Program-made: the position numbers and the translations under genes
Origin: Holophagales bacterium UBA5066
GTDB lineage: Bacteria; Acidobacteriota; Thermoanaerobaculia; UBA5066
Direction: 5' to 3'
Assembly (NCBI GenBank): GCA_002414905.1
Contig: DIAY01000128.1
Coordinates: 1-28,564 of the forward strand
DNA: 28,564 nucleotides
In this document: piece after piece, positions 8,719 to 14,746 of the stretch
How the letters are laid out: every line of letters begins with the position of its first letter
How positions within the stretch are numbered: position 1 is the first letter of the stretch
Notes under the pieces: model-generated
The model's database searches: none
Seen by the model: the letters and a program-made list of their open reading frames with translations, nothing else
Told to the model about the DNA's origin: nothing

Positions 8719-8734
8719 CACTTTGCGAAAAGTG
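8719..8734 (+). promoter_or_regulatory. Small inverted repeat before the glycine-zipper gene
   Basis: CACTTT (8719-8724) and AAAGTG (8729-8734) are perfect reverse complements with loop GCGA. They end a few bases before the AGGAGG ribosome binding site of the next gene. This could be an mRNA hairpin or an operator. The 150-base region between the divergent genes at 8599 and 8753 shows no clear sigma-70 promoter to my eye. Confidence 0.3.
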
Positions 8735-8752
8735 TCGCAGGAGGCCTTACAC

Positions 8753-9274
8753 ATGAACACGAGCGGGAAAGTTGAAACGATTACCCCAGCCAATGCGAAG
8801 CCCAACCCTGCGTCGAATCCCGATCCGATCACGGGTGCGCCGTATTCCCATCCTGTCGAAACCGCCGTGGGATCCGCGAGCGGCGCCGGAGCCGGTGCTC
8901 TGGCCGGCGCGGCGATCGGCGGGCCCATCGGTGCCATCGCAGGCGCTGTTGCGGGTGCTGTGATCGGCGGCGTGGGGGGCCACGCCGTCGGCGAGGCGAT
9001 CGACCCCACGGTGGAGCTGAGCTACTGGCGCACGAATTACAACACGCGCCCGTATTACAAACAGGGCCGGGCGTTCGAGGACTACGAGCCGGCGTACCGT
9101 TACGGCTGGGAAAACGCGATGACCAGAAGGGAAGCGACCTTCGAGGAGGCGGAGAAGGCTGACCTCTCCGCAGGCTGGCTGGCCGCTCGCGGCACCTCGC
9201 GTGAGGCCTGGGAAGACGTCCGCGACGCGAGCCGCGATGCCTGGGCTCACGCGCGTACGAATCACAAACAGTAG
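8753..9274 (+). CDS. Glycine-zipper protein, unknown function
   Basis: The 173-aa product has a central Gly/Ala-rich glycine-zipper stretch at about residues 40-80 (GAGALAGAAIGGPIGAIAGA...). Such stretches form tightly packed membrane-inserting helices. It is followed by an aromatic, charged C-terminal half with 'YWRTNYNTRPYY', 'YEPAYRYGWE' and repeated 'SREAWEDVRDASRDAW'. There is no classical signal peptide. I chose the ATG at 8753 because AGGAGG precedes it by eight bases; a start 10 codons earlier lacks this. Proteins of this layout are common stress- or envelope-associated hypotheticals. Its neighbour is a hemerythrin-like protein on the same strand, but 261 bases separate them, so a shared operon is uncertain. 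Confidence 0.7.
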   Translation: MNTSGKVETITPANAKPNPASNPDPITGAPYSHPVETAVGSASGAGAGALAGAAIGGPIGAIAGAVAGAVIGGVGGHAVGEAIDPTVELSYWRTNYNTRPYYKQGRAFEDYEPAYRYGWENAMTRREATFEEAEKADLSAGWLAARGTSREAWEDVRDASRDAWAHARTNHKQ

Positions 9275-9535
9275 TCATCCGGGGTTCTCCGGGAGGGTTC
9301 GACAGCTGTTCTCCCAGGCTGCCTCGATGAGGCGCAGTCCCGGAGAGCATCTCGCGGCACTTCCGGACTCTTGGCTGATCTACGGCCGGAAATACAGTAT
9401 CTAGTATCTGTCGATCGACGGGCGTTGGCGGACGCCGTCGCCCTCGAGTCGACCACATTCGCGGGAGTTGTCTGGCTTGAATTCAGGACCGGTCGAGCTG
9501 GCTGACCGCATTCACACCCTTAGAAGGAGAGATCC

Positions 9536-10036
9536 ATGGCAAGCAGGACTAAAACCACACGCCGGAAGACGACGACTCGAAAGACGGCCTCAAAGGCTCC
9601 GGAAGCCACGACCATGCTGCGTGCCGATCACAAGCTGGTCAGCGGTCTGTTTGAGAAGTTCGAGAAGGCCCGCTCGTCCGAGAGGAAGAAGGCAATCGTC
9701 GCCAGGATCTGCACCGAGCTGACGGTGCACACCCAGATCGAGGAAGAGATCTTCTACCCCGCGTTCAAGGACGCGTTGAAGGACCACGAGCTGGTTCCCG
9801 AAGCGAACGTCGAGCACGATTCGGTGAAGGATCTGATCGCGCAGGTCGAGGGCGTCGAGCCCGATGGCGAAACGTACGACGCCAGGGTCAAGGTGATGGG
9901 CGAGTACGTGAAGCATCACGTCAAGGAAGAGCAGACGCAGATGTTCCCCAAGGCCAAAAAGAGCGGTCTGGACCTGCGCGAGCTGGGCCGGAAGATGCAG
10001 GAGCGCAAGAAGGAGCTCATGGCCGAGCGCGACTGA
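9536..10036 (+). CDS. Hemerythrin-like HHE-domain protein
   Basis: This 166-aa protein has a hemerythrin/HHE four-helix bundle expected to bind a di-iron centre and sense or carry oxygen, NO or iron. A Lys/Arg/Thr-rich N-terminal tail (ASRTKTTRRKTTTRKTASK) resembles a nucleic-acid-binding extension. The bundle contains the likely metal ligands: His in 'LRADHKLV', His and Glu in 'LTVHTQIEEEIFYP', His in 'VEHDSVKDL', and His/Glu in 'YVKHHVKEEQTQMFP'. The ATG at 9536 has an AAGGAGAG ribosome binding site. The upstream 261-base gap contains a tandem heptamer AGTATCT at 9396-9409 and no clear promoter. The family assignment is firm; the specific role is unknown. Confidence 0.88.
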   Translation: MASRTKTTRRKTTTRKTASKAPEATTMLRADHKLVSGLFEKFEKARSSERKKAIVARICTELTVHTQIEEEIFYPAFKDALKDHELVPEANVEHDSVKDLIAQVEGVEPDGETYDARVKVMGEYVKHHVKEEQTQMFPKAKKSGLDLRELGRKMQERKKELMAERD

Positions 10037-10051
10037 AGTTTCATCGGGAGT

Positions 10052-10138
10052 CGGGATTCCCTGTCTGAACCCGGGTGAATGAGTCCCGAGGGGCCTGAAG
10101 GCTGCTGCATCAAGCCTGGCCGACGGATAGGAATCCCG
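10052..10138. repeat. Distant 9-bp inverted repeat in the gap before merR
   Basis: CGGGATTCC at 10052-10060 and GGAATCCCG at 10130-10138 are exact reverse complements 69 bases apart, just after the hemerythrin gene. The repeat could be a long-looped RNA structure, a pair of protein sites, or chance in GC-rich DNA. I see nothing else in the 202-base gap apart from the merR promoter at its end. Confidence 0.3.
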
Positions 10139-10203
10139 ATTACCGCCGATGAAGCGTTGAAGGTCCGGACGAGGCTCCTGTTCCCGGTGAAACATATCGC
10201 CAC

Positions 10204-10232
10204 TTGACAAATGCGACAGCGACTGTCACATT
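10204..10232 (+). promoter_or_regulatory. merR promoter with a dyad in the spacer
   Basis: A perfect -35 TTGACA (10204-10209) is followed 17 bases later by a poor -10, CACATT (10227-10232), and six bases after that by the GTG start of merR. Between them lies a dyad: AATG-c-GACAG at 10210-10219, a 3-base centre, and CTGTC-a-CATT at 10223-10232. It is perfect except for one pair. MerR-type regulators bind such dyads between -35 and -10 and twist a poor promoter into use, so self-regulation is likely. The transcript would begin at or next to the start codon (leaderless). Confidence 0.6.
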
Positions 10233-10238
10233 CATCCC

Positions 10239-10643
10239 GTGAGCGATGCGCGGGACTACGGGATCGAGGAGCTGGCCGAGCTGGGGGGCGTTACCCGGCG
10301 AACGGTCCGCTACTACGTCCAGGAGGGGCTCCTTCCCGCGCCCCGCGGCGTCGGGCGAGGGAGGCACTACGGGCCCGAGCATCTCGACCGGCTACTCCAG
10401 GTGAAGTCGATGCAGGAGCGTGGGGAGAGCCTCGAGGCTATCTGCACGGCTCTCTCGGGCGGTTCGAGGCGGCGGGCTCCGGCGCCCGGGCCGCAGGTCC
10501 AGAGGGAGGTCGTGACCCGCATCGTGCTGGCCGACGGCCTTCAGCTTCTCGTGTCGGGCGGCCGGAAGCTGCCGCCCCCGGGCATCCTGGCCGAGCTGGC
10601 GGCGTGGTGCGACGAGCGCTTCCGAAAGGACGAAGAAAGATGA
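10239..10643 (+). CDS. MerR-family transcriptional regulator
   Basis: This 134-aa protein has an N-terminal MerR winged helix: 'IEELAELGGVTRRTVRYYVQ' at about residues 9-28, followed by the wing 'EGLLPAPRGVGRGRHYGPEH'. A dimerisation helix covers about 50-70 (LDRLLQVKSMQERGESLEAI). The short C-terminal domain has only one cysteine (WCDERF), so a MerR/CueR-type paired-Cys metal site is not evident. The start is GTG at 10239, immediately after the promoter, with no ribosome binding site, consistent with a leaderless mRNA. Its stop overlaps the VIT-VWA start by four bases (ATGA), so the two form an operon and the regulator probably controls the VIT-VWA protein. The inducer is unknown. Confidence 0.88.
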   Translation: MSDARDYGIEELAELGGVTRRTVRYYVQEGLLPAPRGVGRGRHYGPEHLDRLLQVKSMQERGESLEAICTALSGGSRRRAPAPGPQVQREVVTRIVLADGLQLLVSGGRKLPPPGILAELAAWCDERFRKDEER

Positions 10644-12940
10644 CAGCGACTCCCGCGTCCGGTCTCCTGGTTCGTGGAGTTCCCGTCCCGCTCGAAGGCG
10701 TTTTTGTCGAGGCCGAGATCCACGGCTTCGCCGCCCGCGTCACCCTCTCCCAGCGCTTCCACAACACCGAGACGACCCCCATCGAGGCGACGTACGTCTT
10801 CCCGCTCGAGGAGGGGGCCGCCGTCTGCGCTTTCGAGGCGCTCGTGGACGGCCGGCTCGTCGTCGGCACGGTGATGGAAAAGGAGAAGGCCTTCGAGGCC
10901 TACGACGAGGCGATCGCCGCCGGGCACGGCGCCTTCCTCCTCGACGAGGAGAAGCCCGACGTCTTCACGACGAGCATCGGGAACCTCCCTCCCGGCAAGG
11001 AGGTCGTCGTGAAGATCACGACCGTCTCCGAGCTTCCCGCAGAGGGCGACGGCCTGCGCTTCGTTCTCCCGACGACGGTCTCGCCGCGCTACGCCCCCGC
11101 CGAAGACCGCCGCGGCGTCGGCCGGACGCCGGAGGAAGCGCTCAACCCGCCCCGGGCGCTCGCCGTTGGGTACGGCCTCTCGCTCCGCGTCTCGCTCGAC
11201 ATGCCGTCGGCCATCCGGGGCGTCGAGTCCCCCTCGCACCCCGTCTCGGTCGATCTCGACGGCACGCGGGGCACCGTGACTCTCGGAACAGAGGAGACTG
11301 CCCTCGACCGCGACTTCGTCCTCACCGTCCGCCTCGCCGAGCCGCACGCTCCGAGCGTCCGTGTGGAGCGGGCCCCCGACGGCACGCACGTGGCGATGCT
11401 GACGTTCGTGCCGCGATTCGGCGAGGCCGGAAGCGAGGTTGCGGGGAGCGCGAAGGGAGAGATCGTATTCCTCGTCGACCGCTCCGGGTCGATGGGAGGA
11501 ACGTCGATCGCAGAAGCGAAGAACGCTCTCCAGCTTTGCCTCCGGAGTCTCACGCCGGGCCTCGCCTTCAACATCATTGGCTTCGGCAGCGGGTCCGAGA
11601 CGCTCTTCCCGAAGAGCCGCCCCTACGACGAGGTAAGCCTCGCCGAAGCGAGCCGGCACGTGAAGGAGCTGCAGGCCGACCTCGGCGGAACGGATATCCT
11701 TCCGCCGCTGAGGGCCGTTTTCGGGGCGCCCGTCGTCGATGGATTGCCGCGTCAGATCTTCGTCCTGACCGACGGCCAGGTCTCGAACACCGAAGCGGTC
11801 ATCGCCCTCGTGAGGGCCAACGCGGCCACGACGCGGGTCTTCACGTTCGGTATCGGGGCCGGGGCGAGCCTTCACCTGGTCAAGGGAATGGCCCGCGCAG
11901 GCGGCGGCGAGGCCGAGCTGATCGCGCCCGGGGAGCGGATCGAGCCGAAGGTCATGCGCCAGTTCGCCCGCGCCCTCGCCCCGGCGATGGGGGACGTGCG
12001 GGTCGACTGGGGCCGCGCGAAGGCGCTCCAGGCGCCGCACTCCGTCCCGCCCGTCTTCGACGGTGGGCGGCTCGTCGTCTACGGAATCCTCAAAGGGAAT
12101 GCCGCCTGCGACGTGACGCTTCGCGCGAAGGCCCCCGGGGGAGAGCTCGTCGTTCCGATGCGGCTCGAGACGAAGGGCGCACCGGAAGGAAAGCTCCTCG
12201 CCACGCTGGCAGCGCGCACGCTGATCCGCGACCTCGAGGAAGGCGCGAGCCCGCTCCACACCACGCGCGGGTCGCTCCAGCGGCGCACGACCCGGGACAA
12301 GGTGAAGGAGGAAATCGTCCGCCTCGGCGTGACCTACGGCCTCGCCTCGCGCGAGACGTCGTACGTCGCGGTGGAAGAGCGCGAGGTGCCTGTGAACGGG
12401 GAGATGGTTCTTCGGAAGGTCCCGATCGCTCTGACGCGCGGCTGGGGTGGGGAGGAAGAGGCGGGCACCATGGCGAGCATGGCCCTTGCGTGCGATTCCG
12501 GCGCCGCTTCCTACGGCGTCGGTTTGGTGAACTCGCGGGCGCGGGGACGGGACTCGCTCTTTGACATCCCGATGTTTCTCAGGAGAACGATGACCGAGCC
12601 CGCACCCGAACGCGCCGCACTCCGCCCGCTCGACCAACTCGTGGCACTCCAGAATGCCGACGGCTCCTGGGCGCTGACGAACGAGCTCGCCGAGGCCCTC
12701 GGCACGAAGCTCGCCGACCTCGAGAAGGTTCTCGCGTCCGCGAAGGGCGACCGCCCCTCCGCGCGGAAGGCCTGGGCCACCGCCCTCGCCCTCGCCTGGC
12801 TCGCGAAGCACGCGTCGAACGAGAAGGACGAGTGGATCCTCCTGGCCAGGAAGGCGCGCGCGTGGCTCGATACCTGCGGCGTCGCCGCACCGGAGCCGTC
12901 GGGCTGGCTCGCTATGGCGGAGGCACGTGTCGGCGGGTGA
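10640..12940 (+). CDS. VIT and VWA domain protein
   Basis: The 766-aa product has a vault/inter-alpha-trypsin (VIT) domain in its first 130 residues ('IEATYVFPLEEGAAVCAFEA', 'EKEKAFEAYDEAIAAG'). A von Willebrand factor A domain follows, with a complete metal-ion-dependent adhesion site: DRSGS at 280-284, Thr near 351 (GGTDI) and Asp 378 (VLTDGQ). The remaining third includes 'YGLASRETSYVAVEERE', a motif typical of bacterial VIT-VWA proteins, and a helical C-terminal domain ('LVALQNADGSWALT'). No signal peptide or sortase signal is visible, so it is probably cytoplasmic. The start at 10640 is set by the ATGA overlap with merR. The family's bacterial role is not well defined; protein-protein complex scaffolding is the usual guess. 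Confidence 0.92.
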   Translation: MTATPASGLLVRGVPVPLEGVFVEAEIHGFAARVTLSQRFHNTETTPIEATYVFPLEEGAAVCAFEALVDGRLVVGTVMEKEKAFEAYDEAIAAGHGAFLLDEEKPDVFTTSIGNLPPGKEVVVKITTVSELPAEGDGLRFVLPTTVSPRYAPAEDRRGVGRTPEEALNPPRALAVGYGLSLRVSLDMPSAIRGVESPSHPVSVDLDGTRGTVTLGTEETALDRDFVLTVRLAEPHAPSVRVERAPDGTHVAMLTFVPRFGEAGSEVAGSAKGEIVFLVDRSGSMGGTSIAEAKNALQLCLRSLTPGLAFNIIGFGSGSETLFPKSRPYDEVSLAEASRHVKELQADLGGTDILPPLRAVFGAPVVDGLPRQIFVLTDGQVSNTEAVIALVRANAATTRVFTFGIGAGASLHLVKGMARAGGGEAELIAPGERIEPKVMRQFARALAPAMGDVRVDWGRAKALQAPHSVPPVFDGGRLVVYGILKGNAACDVTLRAKAPGGELVVPMRLETKGAPEGKLLATLAARTLIRDLEEGASPLHTTRGSLQRRTTRDKVKEEIVRLGVTYGLASRETSYVAVEEREVPVNGEMVLRKVPIALTRGWGGEEEAGTMASMALACDSGAASYGVGLVNSRARGRDSLFDIPMFLRRTMTEPAPERAALRPLDQLVALQNADGSWALTNELAEALGTKLADLEKVLASAKGDRPSARKAWATALALAWLAKHASNEKDEWILLARKARAWLDTCGVAAPEPSGWLAMAEARVGG

Positions 12941-12953
12941 CCTTCACTTGACG

Positions 12954-13406
12954 CTACAGGCCGGTGAGGACGACAACGTGCCGCGCGAGGCGGGCGAGAT
13001 CTCCGTCTTCCTCCCGGCCGCTCGTCAGGGCGACACCGAGGATCGTCCTGGCGAGCGTCTCCCGGTCTCTGGCGCCGATGATCCCCAACTGGCCGTCCGT
13101 CACGATCACGGCGCGGCGCACGCGGGCCTCGCGGATGTGCCGTGCTACGGGGACGATGCTCGTGCCACCCGTCGTCATGCACGTGCCCGTCGCGAGGTCT
13201 TCGACGGAAACGTCCTGCAGGTTCGTCGCGAAGATGTGGACATCCCTCCCGACGAGGTGCGCCACGTCGCGCACGGCCTCATGGAGCTTCTCGAGCAGGC
13301 TCTCGACGCTGCCCGAGACGTCGAGGTAAAGGTGGACTCTCTCCCCGACGCCGACCCGAAGAACGAGGTCCGTCAGCGTTCGCCGTGGGATCGCCGCCAC
13401 CGTCAC
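12954..13406 (-). CDS. Truncated DUF2201-type VWA domain protein (probable gene remnant)
   Basis: The 150-aa product is only the C-terminal VWA-like domain of a DUF2201 protein. It contains 'VHLYLDVSGSVESLLEKLHE' (MIDAS DVSGS), 'HIFATNLQDVSV', 'TTGGTSIVPVARHI' and 'RRAVIVTDGQLG'. These match, block for block, the C-terminal domain of the intact DUF2201 protein at 17725-19080, which also has an HExxH domain of some 280 residues before it. Here the reading frame stays open and protein-like only up to about 13568, where a stop precedes it. No ATG is present, so I give the GTG at 13406 as a nominal start; no ribosome binding site supports it. The missing N-terminal half coincides with the broken start of the Bax-inhibitor gene on the other strand. 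It converges on the VIT-VWA gene, 13 bases away. Confidence 0.6.
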   Translation of the reverse strand: MTVAAIPRRTLTDLVLRVGVGERVHLYLDVSGSVESLLEKLHEAVRDVAHLVGRDVHIFATNLQDVSVEDLATGTCMTTGGTSIVPVARHIREARVRRAVIVTDGQLGIIGARDRETLARTILGVALTSGREEDGDLARLARHVVVLTGL

Positions 13407-13472
13407 AACCGGTAGGATGTCCGCTGCCCACGGACGGATGGTGTCTGAGGGGAGGTCCGGATCGCCGGGCGG

Positions 13473-13982
13473 ATGACCGACGACGTCTCGATTCAGTTCA
13501 TCCTCTGTCGTGGCCTGGGGGCGGCGGCAGAGAGCCGGGCCTGCCTCGCACCGAGGAGGATCGAAGGACTATTTCCGCACGCCGGCATCTTCCTCGTCTA
13601 CACGTCGAGCTCGATCGCTTCGACATTCCTGGTCACCGCCGGGACCTTCGGTGCGATGAGCGCCTACGGCCTCGTCACGAGCCGGCCGCTCGACGGGCTC
13701 GGCTCCTTCGCGTTCATGGGCCTCATCGGAGTGATCCTCGCCAGCGTCGTGAACCTCTTCCTGCGCAACTCGATGCTCGAGTTCGTCATCAGCTGCGTGG
13801 GAGTGATCGTCTTCGTCGGGCTGACGGCCTACGACACGCGCAAGCTGAAGATGATGGCGGCGCAGATCGATGCGGACTCGGAGTCCGGGCGGAAGGGAGC
13901 GATCCGGGGTGCCCTCTCGCTCTACCTGGACTTCATCAACCTCTTCCTGATGCTCCTCCGCCTCTTCGGAAACCGGCGCTAG
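13473..13982 (+). CDS. N-terminally truncated Bax inhibitor-1/YccA family protein
   Basis: From about residue 37 the product is a near-canonical Bax inhibitor-1 (YbhL/YccA-type) membrane protein: 'GIFLVYTSSSIASTFLVTAG', 'FGAMSAYGLVTSR', 'FMGLIGVILASVVNLFL', 'VIVFVGLTAYDTRKLKMM' and the terminal 'LYLDFINLFLMLLRLFGNRR'. Full proteins are about 230 aa with seven membrane helices. This one has 169 aa, and its first 30 or so residues (MTDDVSIQFILCRGLGAAAE...) are unlike the family. Roughly the first 100 native residues, holding about three helices, are missing. The ATG at 13473 is nominal and lacks a clear ribosome binding site. The native sequence resumes near base 13565. It is likely non-functional, or the result of a deletion or misassembly. 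Confidence 0.72.
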   Translation: MTDDVSIQFILCRGLGAAAESRACLAPRRIEGLFPHAGIFLVYTSSSIASTFLVTAGTFGAMSAYGLVTSRPLDGLGSFAFMGLIGVILASVVNLFLRNSMLEFVISCVGVIVFVGLTAYDTRKLKMMAAQIDADSESGRKGAIRGALSLYLDFINLFLMLLRLFGNRR

Positions 13983-13995
13983 ACCAGGGGCCGGG

Positions 13996-14391
13996 CTACC
14001 GGACCAGCTCGACGCGTCGCAACAGACCGGGGGCGTGGGCGAGCCTGGCATCGCAGGTGAGGAGCACTGTATCGAGCGCCTCGGCGAGCGCGACGTAGAC
14101 CGCATCGTAAGCGGTCAGCCGGTCGCGGAGAGCCCAGACCCTGCCCAGGAGCGGCTCGTGAGAGTGGCGTTCCAGGTCCAGAGCACGGAGGTCCTCGAGC
14201 GCGGAAGCCCCCGCGGTCGCGTCGAGCCTGCCGTCCCTCACGAAGCGGCGCAGCGCCTGGGTGACCTCGACATCGGCCAGACACGGGACATGGAGACCCA
14301 ACGCCGGGTCAGCGATGCGGACCGCGATCGCACGGCCGCTCTTCGTCCCGAGCAGAAGCTCGACGAGGACCGACGCGTCGAGAACGATCAC
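13996..14391 (-). CDS. vapC: PIN-domain ribonuclease toxin (VapC/FitB type)
   Basis: This 131-aa PIN-domain protein is the toxin of a type II toxin-antitoxin pair and is expected to cleave RNA with bound Mg2+ or Mn2+. The acidic active-site set is complete: Asp in 'IVLDASVLVELL', Glu in 'LADVEVTQALRR', Asp in 'LTAYDAVYVALAEAL' and Asp in 'LLTCDARLA'. The start is the GTG at 14391, which overlaps the antitoxin stop by four bases (GTGA). A longer frame upstream is only antitoxin sequence read in another frame. It converges on the Bax-inhibitor fragment, 13 bases away. Confidence 0.9.
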   Translation of the reverse strand: MIVLDASVLVELLLGTKSGRAIAVRIADPALGLHVPCLADVEVTQALRRFVRDGRLDATAGASALEDLRALDLERHSHEPLLGRVWALRDRLTAYDAVYVALAEALDTVLLTCDARLAHAPGLLRRVELVR

Positions 14392-14621
14392 CGGGCGTCG
14401 CGCTCCGCCCGGATCACGCTGGCAGCAGAACGCCCGAGGCGGCGAACAGGACCGGCCTGGAGCCGGTCCAGAAGCTCTGCCCGCGTCGGCCGCTCCAGCG
14501 CCTTGCGAACCTCGCGAAGAACGTAATCCGACATCGTGAGCCCTTCGACCGCCGCCCTCACCTTGAGCTGGCGGTGGAGATCGGCCGGCACGTTCCTGAG
14601 CTGGACCATCGTCGTGGACAT
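14388..14621 (-). CDS. vapB: Ribbon-helix-helix antitoxin (FitA/VapB type)
   Basis: The 77-aa product begins MSTTMVQLRNVPADLHRQLK and continues 'VRAAVEGLTMSDYVLREVRK', the pattern of FitA-like ribbon-helix-helix DNA-binding antitoxins. The C-terminal part (about 45-77) would wrap the toxin. The ATG at 14621 is reached six bases after a -10 element, so the mRNA is probably leaderless. A second ATG four codons in (MVQL) is the alternative start. These antitoxins normally repress their own promoter together with the toxin, and two ACATGT-containing sites flank the promoter here. Confidence 0.88.
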   Translation of the reverse strand: MSTTMVQLRNVPADLHRQLKVRAAVEGLTMSDYVLREVRKALERPTRAELLDRLQAGPVRRLGRSAASVIRAERDAR

Positions 14622-14627
14622 GTGAAA

Positions 14628-14656
14628 ACGATAGTTTCATCAGAGTTACATGTCAA
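14628..14656 (-). promoter_or_regulatory. Toxin-antitoxin promoter, leaderless type
   Basis: On the minus strand TTGACA (14651-14656), a 17-base spacer and TATCGT (14628-14633) form a near-consensus sigma-70 promoter. Only six bases separate the -10 from the antitoxin ATG, so transcription should begin at the start codon. GACATGT (14617-14623) and ACATGTC (14648-14654) form an inverted pair with centres 31 bases apart, about three helical turns, one over the -35 and one over the start. This is a plausible operator for the antitoxin. Confidence 0.7.
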
Positions 14657-14746
14657 CGCACCCGAGCGCCGGAGCGGACGTAGGATGTCCGGGCAACATC
14701 GCTTCCGCCAGCCCCGGGGTCCGCGAGCCGTTCCGTGGGAGGTCTC

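Noticed and set aside
9396..9409. Tandem heptamer AGTATCT as a regulator site or short repeat array
   Set aside because: Only two copies in a gap without a clear promoter; chance is likely.
10541..12811. Long minus-strand frame opposite the VIT-VWA gene
   Set aside because: Antisense shadow of a recognisable protein; Arg/Asp/Gly-rich with no motif.
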